Source: Liolophura sinensis
Taxonomy: Eukaryota; Mollusca; Polyplacophora; Chitonida; Chitonidae
Direction: 5' to 3'
DNA: 64,000 bases
NCBI RefSeq assembly: GCF_032854445.1
Contig: NC_088303.1
Coordinates: 27,817,265-27,881,264 of the forward strand
The notes beneath the pieces were generated by a model. That model was given only the letters and a program-made list of their open reading frames with translations, searched no databases and was not told where the DNA came from. The number at the start of each line of letters is the position of its first letter. Positions within the stretch are counted from its first letter, which is position 1. Positions 10,201 to 22,800 of this stretch are shown one piece after another. The position numbers and the translations under genes were made by a program.

Positions 10201-12451
10201 AAACCTGCTTGGCTAAAAATTATGAAACAGCAGTAAATAACTTATGATTCTCACATCGGCCTGCTCACACCTGAAACCTTTCCTCATTTCAGCCAATTAA
10301 ATAGTTTAAAATCTGCATGAATATCATCCTTGAAGGAAATGGCTGAAATTTTGCAGATATAGCATTAAACCATAATCATTCATTCATTCAATCAACTACA
10401 CTGCTCTTCTCTGATGTTGGCAATCTATGTCAAGTATGAGATCCATGCACGTAATGCGTTTTTACATCAACCCAGGTTCGTGTGTTGTTGTACAGATCGA
10501 TCCTTCAAAATCATATTTATGCAGCTTGTGATTGATTTATTTATTTAAAAATGACTGAAATATTTGGCTTATACAACCGCAGCCAGCCATATGGTGACAG
10601 GAAACTAGGCAGCGAAAACCCACCACTCTCTGCAGGTTGCAGGCAGACCTTCCCACGTACCGCCGGAGAGGCTGTAAGTGGGAATGTCTAAACCATGGTG
10701 ATTCATGTTCAGTTGGTTGTTAAATTAAAGGAAAGAAAGGAACTAACAAACATTATATCAAAAGCAAACATGTGCAAGACTAGGCAAGATAAGGCTTACC
10801 CTGTTCAGAGGTGCATAATGAAATAAATCATGTATGTTCAGTTGTTGGTTAATATAAATATTAAAAGAAAAAAGGAACTAACAAATATAACATCAAAAAT
10901 GAACTTATAGGGTCTATGTAGGCCTACAAACAAAAAAGACAAGGCTTACCCTGATCAGAGGTATATAATGTAAAGTATTTTTATATTTGCAGATTTACTT
11001 CGAAAATGGATTTGCGGAAATTAATTTTCGCTTAATTAATGAAGGCAATACTGAAAAAAAAATCTCAAAACTTTTTAATTTTCCGAGTTATAATGTAGCC
11101 AAAATCACTCAAGCACATCAAACAGGTATTATCAAGAGTGGCTATAATCATCTTTTGTTTCCTGCAGTGTCGCTAATCCTCATAATCTGGATCAGAGATT
11201 AAAACAATGGGGGATGGATTATCACTATGTAAGAAAATGACTGTTAACTGTCCCTTTTTAAGCAGTTGAACATAAAATATGACATCACCATTATCCGAGA
11301 CTGTCATTCATGCTTGACAAACACAGTCAAGCAACACGATTAGTCTTGGATTATTTTTGGTTTTCATCATCCTCTGTAGCCAGTCAGAAACCGCCATTAA
11401 CCGTAACGTACAGCTGTCAAACAGCCATTTCGATGTTGTAAACACTTCTTAATTTGTTAGAAGCTCACTCATGTGTCCACAGATGACGCAAAGGCCAATG
11501 TGATAGCGTGTCTCAAAGCGACATTCCCTAGAAACCAATATGTGGTTGTATCTACTTTTCTTCCACTTTCCCAGCATACCGAAGATTGATCAAATATGAA
11601 TGAACGCCCACTTTGTTTTATACCCACTAAGCCGTATCACCATAGTTTGTATGTATATTTAAAGCTTAATTTTAATTTAATTACAGCCAATACACACATG
11701 ATCATTTCTGTTAGTCACGGATGCAGTCGTTGGCGACAACTCATCATGAGGCGTATAGTTTCAAAAGCAATTCAGTCTTTATCCAAAAATTTGAATAGCT
11801 GTCCCAGAAAAACACAGAGTTGAGTTTCTTTAACCTCATTATTCACTTTTTAACAGAATTTGACCATCGAATACTGGGGTCTAAAATTGATGTGTATGAA
11901 ACTGTATATATATACTGTTTCATACTTTGTGTTAAGTAGCCTTAGCTAAGTGCACTTTATATCTCTACAACTTGAAGCTTACTTAGTTAAGTTACCCTTA
12001 GCTAAGTGCACTTTATATCCCTAAAACATGGTAGTTAAGGGCTTCCATAGCTAAGTGAGCTTTATGAAACCAGCCTCGGGAATCGTTTACAGGTAAAGGG
12101 AGGCAACTTCGAGCGAATGTGTGTAGCTGAGAGCTTGAGAACTGCAATTCCTCTTACCATTTCTATCTTTGCCATTCTTCTTTTAGCTCGCTTTGACAAG
12201 TTGCACTGAGGCTCACTCTTCTTTTTACTCGGCCCATCATCTGTTTCATCCTTCTTCACCGGTGATTCTGGTCCCTTGACTATGCATTCTGCCGACAATG
12301 ATGGTGATTCCGCTGGCGGTGAAGATGACATCAGGCAGAACGTCTTTAGTAACAGAATTTTAGTACATGTACCACAGTTAATGTCTTGTTTGACAAATGT
12401 TTTAATGAGGGTGTTGAAAGCAGGTGACGGTATCCGGCAAATCGAAACCAT
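7212..12451 (-). CDS. RPUSD2-like RNA pseudouridine synthase, 5' four exons (partial)
   Basis: Pseudouridine synthases of the RluA/RPUSD2 family isomerise uridine in RNA. Four minus-strand exons join in phase: 12158-12451, 8824-8947, 7935-8056 and 7212-7312. Every donor is GT and every acceptor AG, and together they encode 213 residues. Visible parts: a lysine/arginine-rich N-terminus (KKKSEPQ, SKRAKRRMAK); the family motif TDYYFENGLRKVYPYYYTF across the exon 2/3 junction; RRWVGRSLLEVTSAEFRAE; and an S4-like RNA-binding segment ending KLKDNDLVQNTIHR. The catalytic half, with the HRLD motif, was not found below 7212, so it lies outside the window, in an unread exon, or is lost. The start could be 12451 or the internal ATG at 12331 (MSSSPPAES); the longer form adds a basic leader that might target mitochondria. 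Introns carry SINEs at 7380-7648 and 10527-10670. Confidence 0.85.
7380..7648 (-). mobile_element. SINE family A copy, full length, in RPUSD2-like intron
   Basis: A complete element from ATTTATTTGATTGGTG to the head GAGCCACGGAGGCC. It is flanked by an exact 13-bp target-site duplication, GGCATTGTTCAAT, at 7367-7379 and 7649-7661. It sits between exons 4 and 3 of the RPUSD2-like gene, only about 55 bases upstream of the exon 4 acceptor. Confidence 0.93.
8999..9196. repeat. 66-bp tandem repeat, 3 copies
   Basis: Copies start at 8999, 9065 and 9131 with GGATAACTGCT or close variants and end at CTAAGAGGTGTAAT. They differ by only a few substitutions. The array begins about 50 bases upstream of RPUSD2-like exon 2 (8824-8947), inside intron 1. 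The open minus-strand frame through it results from the period being a multiple of three. Confidence 0.93.
9640..9930. repeat. Degenerate GAGATAGTAAGTC repeats
   Basis: Roughly a dozen imperfect copies of a motif close to ATGAGATAGTAAGTC, spaced about 20-35 bases apart. The array is old: copies differ at several positions and spacing drifts. Confidence 0.6.
10527..10670 (-). mobile_element. SINE family A fragment, decayed
   Basis: A diverged 3' portion in reverse orientation (TTTATTTATTTAAAAATG start, then GCAGACCTTCCCACGTAC and GCCGGAGAG). The tRNA head is absent and many substitutions separate it from the intact copies. Confidence 0.8.
10700..10965. repeat. Diverged tandem duplication, about 130 bp per unit
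   Basis: Two successive blocks each contain ATGTTCAGTTG, AAAGGAACTAACAAA, ATCAAAA and AAGGCTTACCCTG in that order (about 10700-10828 and 10829-10965). They differ by small indels. No coding signal was seen. Confidence 0.7.
11938..12066. repeat. Three imperfect GCTAAGTGCACTTTATAT repeats
   Basis: TAGCTAAGTGCACTTTATATC occurs at about 11943 and 11999, with a shorter variant (TAGCTAAGTGAGCTTTAT) at about 12048. They lie in intron 1 within 220 bases of the exon 1 donor of the RPUSD2-like gene. Confidence 0.75.
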
Positions 12452-14380
12452 TGATTCGTTTCACTCTTCAAGCATCTTCCGTTAACCTCGTTTGTAACAG
12501 GAGCGTTGTTGTTGTTCTGTGTACACGAGGGCTGTGGTTTAGCCTATGTCGCAGCCACTCGACGAATGGTAAGGCCTGTCATTGGGTTGATGCTGAATGC
12601 TCAGGGTTTGTTGCGAGTCACCGTCATACTAAACACGGAAAGTGGTCAATACGCGAAAACCAAAGCTAAGTAAGACGAAAACAAAATCCAGAGAAAAGAC
12701 CCTAAGACTGCTAAACCTCAAGTCGTTTCACAAGTACATGACTGTGTGGACATGTATAACAATTTCCCATCTAGTCTAGCAACACGAACCGAACCGTCAC
12801 AGTAGGCAGAGAAACTTAAAAAAGAAAAAAACAGCAGCCAGCATCCAGGTATAAAACTTACTTGGTAACAAAAAAAAAATTGGAAAACGCATTAGAAAAA
12901 GGTAATAACAAAACATTACCAAATTGCCCTTTGGAAGTGGTGATGCAGGCTTTATTAACGTTGTGTTCTTTTAACTGTAATCTGGGATTAAGATAGCTCT
13001 GAAGACTAATCTAATAGTCCTGGGAAAACTATAAGCTCCATGACTGATCGAGTATATGGCATACAGTTGTAGAAATTCCACTATTAATTGCACGTAGTTT
13101 TCATTGTCATATTTACACAACTGTCAAAGCAATGACTAGAATATAGTACCAACTTTAAAGATTCCAGTAAGTTACATTATCAGAGATTATGGTGTCGGTG
13201 TTGTTAGCAGATGTTTATATTTATTCGTGAAATATGGTATCTTGTTTTAATTGCTGTCTGCAGGTTGAATTTTTTATTTTGATGACACATATACATGCAG
13301 GTCTGTATGTGTACAAGGTAAAGACAAAATTTTAGACTTCCTGATTTCCAGTACTAGTGCATCAGATTTCTGATGTAGGGAAAAGCTCAGGAATTGTTTT
13401 GTGTTCTTTATTGTGATTAAAATTATGAATAATCTCAGATTACAGCCTGGCCTGTTACTGATAGAGGAAACCGACAGATTAAAGATAAAACCACCATTAT
13501 GTAACTGACCTTAAAGGCAACACTAAAATGAAGTATCAGATAAAAGACCACTAAAACTGTCCAAGCAAAGAGTTTAATTTATTTTTTGGGGAATTTTTTT
13601 GAGTAAAATTTTTTAAAAACATCTGATTCTACAGTGTCCTTTTAGTGAAACAGAGGGTATCAGTGGCATCACGTCCATATTTCATGCTCGAAATAGCCCA
13701 TTTCAAGGTGCATTTGGTAAAGGTATTCATAAATAAAATCTATTTCTGTGCAAGTTATGCAGCAAAACCATGTGACGCCCCTGGTCGCAGTATTGTCACA
13801 AAAAGGTACCACAGGATCCAAACTTTCAAATGCATTTTACTAGGTTGAAAAAAAAAAAAATCAAACTAGTTTTATGGAGTATTTAATGGTTTTTCATCTG
13901 ACACATACTTCAACTTAGTGTTTTCTTTGCCTTTAATTCACTGATCCAGCAAAAGCTCAATTCACAATTACCCAAGGTTTGTTTTTTGAAGTATAGCACT
14001 TATTGAACAAGTTAGTCAGGATGATTGATACCATCATTTAAATCTCTTGATAACATGGTGGCTTTGATCACAATGCATATCATTCGTTATTTACAATATG
14101 GTTTGAATTCCAATTTCAGTCAACTGTGAGATACTCTTCTTTCATTCTCCCCTTGGTAAATGCACTTGACAAAACATTGTAAAACAGGCTCCTGAAATTT
14201 GAAGGGCCTGCTGAATGCTTAATGGTACACCTCCCAATGTGAAGAAATGTAGATGTGGCAGAAAAACTCTGAAACATTTTGGAACACAAAAACACAAGTA
14301 AGGCTACACTCTGTCTCAACAAAATGGCAAAAATAAATCAACAAACTACTGTATCAAACACAGATGTGTTACAAACATTC
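12452..14380. other. Intergenic region 5' of the RPUSD2-like gene
   Basis: This stretch separates the start of the RPUSD2-like gene (transcribed leftward) from the presumed 3' end of the NFAT gene. No exon, clear TATA box or repeat family was identified. The plus-strand frame at 12424-12669 overlaps the RPUSD2-like start region and has no recognisable domain. Confidence 0.45.
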
Positions 14381-14386
14381 TTTATT
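14381..14386 (-). terminator. Candidate poly(A) signal of the NFAT gene
   Basis: TTTATT on the plus strand is AATAAA on the minus strand, followed on that strand by a GT-rich run (TGTTTGTAACACATCTGTGTTTG region). It would give a 3' UTR of about 2.5 kb. Other AATAAA matches exist upstream, so the choice is tentative. Confidence 0.3.
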
Positions 14387-16866
14387 TTGAACAGATGTTT
14401 TAATGACTTGATCTTGTTCGTAACAGTCGTTCATGAGAATTAGTCACAGTTGTTATGATACACTTATTTCAGACAGGAGATTATGACACACAAAATACAT
14501 GTAATAATGGATGCAGAAAATGTGCTCTAACTGTTAAAAATATTCAAAACTGAAACCCTCAGCTAACAGCAGACTACCTGATCTTCTGTAGCAATTATTC
14601 CGGTGGTAAAGTGATTGGCAGTATGCAATGACTGACAAAAGCATAGTTATTTCATGTGAACAGAAATCCTCAATGGATTGAGAAAGAATACACATCTGTG
14701 GTCATACAAGACACACAACTCGACCCATGGAAGTATGTTTTAATCAAATCTAGAATACTGACATAATCTTTGAAGTATCGCACTTGTTTCTTACCAATAC
14801 ATTTCAGCCAAGTAACTCAGTGACCACAGTGGGGAGCAATGTGGGAGATAACATCAACACTAAGTGTAAAGATCTGATTTTGTTTTATTTACATCTATAC
14901 ACAGATTAAAACCATACTAAACTGAATGTAAATATTCTAATCCCCAAAAACCCCCACTTATTACTAAGGTCTCAGACTGGTGCTATGACAGTCACCTTGT
15001 AGAAGATCAGGCTCATCAATGGTTAGTGTGTTAAAACAACATGTGTAGGCCTATTTGTGTACAAGCTACAGTCACACTAAGGCATCTGACATCAACCATG
15101 AACCCATTCTAACAGTCATGAGTTATGAACACACTTAATTACACTCTTAATCACTTCACTACCAAAAAACACAAGTACATGAATATATATGTATGTGGGT
15201 GTATACATATATATATATATATATAGTGTGTGTGTGTGTGTAAAGCATGTACATGTTTTGCATCATGATACTGAAAAAAGTCTTGCTACCAAATTTAAAA
15301 GCCATGTGAACAAGTAATATGAAATGTAAATTGCTTGTGCTATACAGGTGTGCTTGGACTTGAGAGCCTTTCAAGTGACACACATTACCGATACTGTTAT
15401 CTACTGGATTTCTTAGCTCTGGACAAGATTAAGTAAAACTTTCCATATGTGATAACATATGTCACATATGCACTTCAGAGAGGCAAATATTAACAAAATT
15501 ATTATGAGCAAGCTAAAGTTTATACTTGGTACTGGTAGACAAAAGCTTAAAAAAAATATAATAAATCACAGGTAATCAAGATAATTAATAATCCATACAA
15601 CTGAGGACCATTAAGACCAGACTTTTAAACAGACTTCAGGAGACGTTCATTTCTTACAAGTTCACACCATCAACATGTGACTTTAATGAGGATGGTTTAG
15701 TCCTGCTTCCATAAGACACCAACTCACAATATACAGTAGCACAAAATATCACAAACAGCTCTCAGGATTTAGGCCCCTGATACCTCAGTCTATATACATA
15801 CACTAAAAAAGCACAATTCTCCTGTCAAATCCAGCTGTCAAAACTAGATGTAGCTGGTACCTTAGTGCAAGTCTGTATTGGAATTCAGACGTAACAAAAA
15901 AAAAAAACCTACATTCATCTATGTACAAATACATACAAACTTTTCACATGTATTAACACCAGGTAACATAACAAACTGGTCAGTTCCACCATATCAGCTG
16001 AAGTCAAAACACAACTAACATGAATTAACACATGAAGTTACAAAGATAATGGTGATGACACTGAATACAACTGCACTACACATGTGCAGGTATAATAAAG
16101 TTACAAACTGAAGTATTAACAAGCATATCTGAAAATTGTAGGTTAAACAATATCAAATATTTTTATCAAGCAAAAATACTGTTTTAAAAGATGAAAACAA
16201 ATTGGCACAATAGTGTCGACTCTGATGTTTGCCTCAGTGAAAAAATAAGACACTGAGAGACACATTTAAGCTGGGGGCATTAGGATCCTGTGCAAACATT
16301 TTAGATTGCATGTAAATGTATTGAGATCACCGAAGACACGATTAAAATCAAAACTCAAGTGTCGATAAGTGTGATGATGTGTCCTCAAGCCAATACCTCA
16401 GTCAAACCTTTGATAACATTTTTACAAGAACAAGTGTATGGGCACAAAATTTGGCTGACCACAAATTGTCACAGGACTCGATTCTCTGCATCAAAATGAT
16501 CTTGCGTCTGTTGTCAAGCCTTAGTGGTTCCTCTCATGGTACAGTGACCACACAGAAGAAATTACATGGCACAAAGCCTGGTTCAATGTACTGATGCCTG
16601 GAGCTCTTCAAGCAAAAGCTAAATAGCAGCCTTGTTGTTAACAGTAGTGCTTCCCTCTTCAGTCATTCACTCCTGTCACAAAGTCAAAGACCCCATACTT
16701 GTCAGCTCCACTTCTACATCATATACTGAATCTGAGGAGGACGAATGCTGATTTTCAGTCCAGTTGTGATGAACCAGAGAGAATTCGTTGGAACACAAGT
16801 ACATAACCATCCACAGTCAGGACCCTAATGAAACAGTACAGTAGGTGACATCCCAGTGAGCTCTGG
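14387..16866 (-). other. Probable long 3' UTR or 3' flank of the NFAT gene
   Basis: No exon or SINE was recognised. An (AT)n/(GT)n tract sits at 15201-15241. The sequence is AT-rich and free of the dispersed repeats common elsewhere, which fits a long 3' UTR but does not prove it. Confidence 0.35.
15201..15241. repeat. (AT)n-(GT)n microsatellite
   Basis: About 20 bases of AT repeats followed by about 16 bases of GT repeats. Confidence 0.9.
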
Positions 16867-19800
16867 TCATGAGGGCTTTGAGACCCCGTTACAGACTGGC
16901 CGCAGCAAGTCCACCACTGAAAAAACAAAGTGACCTGATCACATGTATGGTTAAGGAGGACTATCAAAGGCATTAACTATAAAAACATCTGAACTTGGTT
17001 CCATGCACTGCAAGATTAACAAGTTTAAACTGCTGGAAAACTGTATTGTTATGACCTGAGATGTACACAGGGAGCACTGCAAAATTATAAAAAAGCCTTA
17101 ATTTTTCAACGATGACAATTGCTCTAAAACTGTTCTTCACAAGTTTACAAAGTTTTAAAACGATGTGCACACTCATTTAATTTCCATTCACAACTAATAC
17201 AGTCAATTCCATAAGCAGTTTCAGTAATATGTACTTCATGTAAAAAAAAAAAAAAATGTATAGCCTTGGAAGGCAACAGCATGAGAAACTTAAGTCTGAG
17301 CCACAGACTTAGTCGCTGGAAAATTTCAATGGCATCAAGTTAATAATCCATGTTTACATACTCAAGTGCATTTTTACTAAGAAGTGGCCATAGCTCTGTT
17401 CACTGACTTGCAGCAATTTTGGAATTTGAGCACTACAGTTACAACTGTACTTTCGATGATGCATTAATGCCAAAATCCTGAAGGAAGTGGTATTTTCGAA
17501 AGCCTGGCCATATTGTACAGTAACATTGCACCGTCAATCTACACAGAAGAGCTAACAGCTGCACTTCTTATGGAAACAAAATCAGCAAATACATCACAAA
17601 ATTTAATCAATCAGGTGAAACACCACCTATGCTGACAGCATTATTGCTAAAATGTTGGCAAGTGGCCTGGAGACTGGCCATAGTTCATTTTTTTTCTGAA
17701 GGACAGCATGTTTTTACATTTTTTTTTTTTGCTGAATTTGTCTTCATTTAAGCAATGCACTAGAGCCCACTACAAAGAGAATAATTAGAATGGTTTGGTT
17801 GTTAGGCGACCAAAGGTAATTAGTGCTCTTCCCGGTAAACTTCTCAACATAATACAGACAACACAGAGTACAGGACAGAGAGAGGGTACCTTGACCGGAG
17901 ACATTAGTCTGAGGGTTGCTAATGCCCACTGGTGGCACGACTATATAACTCGGCAGAGTAGGCTGTACACACTGATTGTTACTCATGTTACTACCCGATT
18001 GACCCCCGTTGACGCCGCCCAGTGTCAGCAGGATGGGTGGAGAAGTGGAGTTCCAGGATGGTGCTGCTGACAGAATGACGCTCGTTCCTGGGGGGAGGGT
18101 GGACCTATCTATATGCACACAAAATAAGTCCAAAGAAAAACTAATCATCAGTACTTTTTCCACACAAAAAACCTTATCATATACCAATAGCCAATTTCTA
18201 GTGAAAAAAGCATCCAGCTTCCCCTCTACTACTGTTTATCACCCTGGGAATGGACATTTGGATCTGTCACTATTTGATACACAGACATTTTCAGTAAAAC
18301 AGCAACAGCCAATACAATGCCTCAAATATGTACCATGTAGCAAAGCAGCTGAGATATGCGACCAAAGCTCAAAGACAGCAGTCATTAGATCAAAGCATAT
18401 GGAATCATTTTAAAATGTATCAATTTGTCATTGATTGTCACCAAAATGGGCCACACAAATCATTACAATTTCTTAAACCCATACAACAGCCTAAAATAAC
18501 TTTGCATTAATTTTTCAATATCCAATGATTGTTTAATGTGTTCTGCTTCTTAAGTTTACCTCCAAAGGGTCATGTAAGCCTTTTTGTGAGTTAAGCAAAA
18601 TGCTAAACAGAGTTGACCTACCCTATGCACCATAATATAGATACAAAATGAAAGAAATGTGTTGAGCATAAATCCTCCAGCTTCACATGACACTACAGTG
18701 TCAAACGTTTAAAAGCATATTAGAGCACGGTGGGAAAAAAAAATCTAAACCACTTGTAAGAAGTTATTTTGGGGCCACAATTAGGAAGTATACAACGCTT
18801 CTTCAGCTTTTTGGTATTTATATGACATGTCACAGTAACCAGACAAATGACTTCTTCAACTTTAAAACTTGACTAGTAGTGCCTACAAGACCACACACAG
18901 ATAGATGTACAAGGTAAAGTTACGGACTCAACATAATCCCTAATGAGCAAATAATTGAACTGAAACTTTTTCACACATAATCATGGCACAACACTGACTC
19001 TGCAAGCCTCAATCCCAGATAACGTCCGTCCTTCTCTTACTTTTTCATATCCAGCCAGACGTATTTCTTAGTATCCATGGCAGTAGAAATGTATTGCAAA
19101 GGGCATGGGTGACATTTATATCGACTGTGTAATTCACAGCAGAGTTCATATTGGCTGACAGACTGAATATGAACTTTACTAATTATATTTCCAAGCTGTT
19201 GACCTGTGAAGTTCATACAACAGTACGTGGCCAGCCTAACTTGCTGGAAAGTAAATCTTTACATGAACACATCCAAATTAACTGTAAAAATAAGCATCCT
19301 ATCAGATTCCCACAGACTGTGTGCTTGGGCATGTAAATAAGAATGCTCATTTTTAATCCCACTTTAACATAAAATCACAACACATCAACAGAGGCAGGCC
19401 AAAGAAGACGAAGAACAAAAAAATTAACAAAAAGAACAGAAAGAGACATTACATAAGCCCTGCAACAATTCCTACATAGGTACAAATGTGGGTCATTACA
19501 TACATCCTGTTTCCTATAAATGAAAATGTGTATGCTCTGTATTTCTTATTTATTAATTATTTTTTCTGAATATCACTGCAAAGTGTGATTTGAAACTCAA
19601 CATATCTTTATCAGCCGTGTGATCTTCGCTGAACTGTTCTTACATATTATTCCACCTAACAGGTCTAACAAAGAAAATTCCAGGACTAAATACATTTGTG
19701 TAAATCAGGTTACAATAAACATGATCCTTATCTCTGACTACATGACCCATAGATCAGCCATGGCTTTCCATTACCTAACCGATGTTCAGATCCCCTAGCA

Positions 19801-22800
19801 ATATAATCATCATGTCAAATTCTTCCTTGTGTTTCAACACAAACTGTAATTATGCTTCTTTTCAGTGTGATATTTTAGTAGTGTTCAAAGTTGCATTCGT
19901 TTCAAACTTTTATATCATGTATGTTGTGAACTCACCAAACAGATTCCAAAGTAAACTACTCAGGTCGCATGGACATAAATGTGAAAGTGAATGTAAAAGT
20001 TCAAGTACAGCATACAGGCAGCAATAGTGGAGCATTAAGACTAGCAGACCCAACAACAGTTTCGTGATGCAATACTGGTATCTGAAATCAGCTTTAGAAA
20101 AATCATTCCTAAAATGCAAATATGCGATATGGAAAACACCCTTTTTATTTCCAGAGAATTCATGATGTGCATCTTTTCAGAAAAAAAAAATTAAACTAAA
20201 ATTAAATGACCCAATATTAAATTTCGATAGCCAAAAATCAGAGTAAAATCATATAAACACTTTATAACTTGTGTAACTCATGGTTGCACTTATTTCCACT
20301 CCCCTAACTGCTTCTTTTACAGTGCAAAGGGTGAGCAACAAGTCTGCAATTTTTAGATTTTCCATATCACATAGGTACTTTACAATACTCTTCAATTTAA
20401 CTGTACTAGAAGTGTGAGAAAAGCCTCAAGAAGGGAACAAACCAGATGCTACTGTACTCGGAGACATGGCAGAGAAGAGAAGACTGCTGCAGGCTTGGTT
20501 GTCCTGGTTAGTTTCCATCTTCATGCTTTTCTTCTGGGACATTATGGTCCGTGCCACATCAGCAGGTAGCTGAAACAGGCCTGATGTTGGGGAAATCATC
20601 TCATTCAGCTGGAGCGCAGCTGCCAAAAAGTAGAAATTAAAATATTTTTTTAATGAACGAGTCACATTTGTGTATAAATGCATGTTTAAGTGTAGATAAG
20701 AACCAATGCTTGGCACTTTACATAAGGGGCTTGCTCCATGACACCATCATTGTGACATCTCCTCAAATCACGCCAAATATACACATATTCATGTTTTCCA
20801 CTTGTTTATATCACAACTAATCATCTATAAACTGTAAAACATTGTGGCAAAAATATTTTAGCTACCTATTTTTTCAGTTTAATTTATTTCATTGGGATTT
20901 AACTCAAGATAAATCATGTTGTTTATGAGACCACTGTCAGATTTAAAGGTTTAGTGTAGAAAAAAAAAAAAACACCACTTGGTTGTCATCTAACAGTTGA
21001 GCCAGCCAGATCTAGGTTCAAACTCATTCATTAATGGCTATTCGTCTCCAGATTCAATCCGTTCAGCCAACTACTCCTCATCAGTGAAGGGGAGAAAACA
21101 TTTATGGTAGGACCAAAAATAAGACACTGTTGGGTATACAATCTTGAAGACACCATAACGTCCAAGCAGATGTCCATGCATTCGTACAAATAAGTGCCAC
21201 CGCTGTCAAACTAGCTGATGGAACCTTGAAAACTTACCAGGCCACATTAATGTCTATTTCCCGTCTCCCAGCTTCTTGATCGATCCTTCCCACAGAAACA
21301 AAAAAATTCCCAACATGATTGTCTTCCACAAGCCTGTAAAACTCCAGCATTCTTCTCGTCCAAAGATAAGGACATGTTTAGGAAGACTTAATCAGCTTGT
21401 GAAGCTATGAATTCAGCGGGGTTCATCTTGGGAACTGCTTAGACATGTACACATGTGTATGTATGCTTGTGTGATTTACTACATTGGGTTTCCAGTCGGA
21501 TTTTCCGGATCATCAATCTACTCCAGGACAGATATTTCACAGATAACCATAATATAGCGACAAAGAGTGAAGAAGGGAAGAGAGTAGTGCCTGGGTATCA
21601 TCTTGTTAGACAGTACATGTACCTAGATGGTTGTATTAGGTATGTGATCAATAATGGAGAACTTGTAAGATTCCTTGTTTAATTTAAAAAAGTGGTTCAA
21701 GTTTTTGTACTCTTCTGTTCTTTTCTCTAGTATGTTCCACATTTTGCTGTACAGGATTATGTGCTCATAAAACACTTAGCTCTTTGGACCAATGAGAATC
21801 TAATTCAGTTGTGTAGGGCTGTATTTACTGCACATTGCACAATATAGATTTAGGCCCTAGTTTGAAATCAGGGTGTGTCACTTCTCACAATGTGTTTCAC
21901 AATTTTTCTCCTATTTCCTTATCTCACCAACATTAATTCATCAGAAGAGGGTGTCTCCAAGACATTGAAACAACCCCCTGGCTAATCTTATGCTAGCCAT
22001 GTTGCCAGTATATATACACCACCCGCCTGGTGTTTTTATGTTTACAATATGATGGGGTATGTCACGATATTGTCAGTGGAAATATAATATGCGACAGTAC
22101 TTTTATTTTGTTTGTTTCTGTTGTATCATTGCCATGCGTGATCTGTGTTGACTTCCTGCAACCAGGAAATGCAAACTTAAAATTGGACTATTTGTGTCTT
22201 TTTGTGTTTTGTTCAGTGTCTGTGCTGGTAGATCATGTCCTGTCTGAGTGAAATGGCCACAAGTTAAAGCATCAGCAGAGCTTAGGAAGTGAGGCCATTT
22301 ACTGTACCCAGCAGCACTTGATATCTGTTGGCTATGAACTCCTGTACCATGCCTTCCAGCAGGGCATGACTACTAGTGGGTTCCAACATCAACACAGAAT
22401 CTCCTCCTTTTATCCTTCATATTCCATGGCAACTGTATTAACATCTGGTGATGCAACACCACAATCGTAAGAAAGATGTACACATGCGATGTAATGACCT
22501 AATGGTGCGTTCCTTGCCACTGCTTAATATGGCTTTGTCAATACCTTCTGAAATAAAAGTCTGGCTGGTTTCCTTAATTACAGTGAAGCCTCGCTATAAT
22601 GTGAAAACTAATATACCATGACCTATACAACACCGCTACTACCTATACAGTCATGAAATAAGGCTTATACAGTCTCAACTATCCTTGTTTAAGGCAAAGG
22701 ATCAGTCTAGAGAGTTGGGGATTTTGAGGGGAAGGTTTTGAGGTTGTTTTTATTTGCTACCTTCGCAGAATTTAAAGCAGGGTAATTTGACATACAAAAT

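Larger units (their letters stand above)
9297..12157 (-). other. Intron 1 of the RPUSD2-like gene (remainder)
   Basis: No exon was recognised between exon 2 and exon 1. The stretch contains degenerate GAGATAGTAAGTC-like repeats (about 9640-9930), a decayed SINE (10527-10670), a diverged tandem duplication of about 130 bp (10700-10965), and three GCTAAGTG repeats (11938-12066). Confidence 0.5.
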
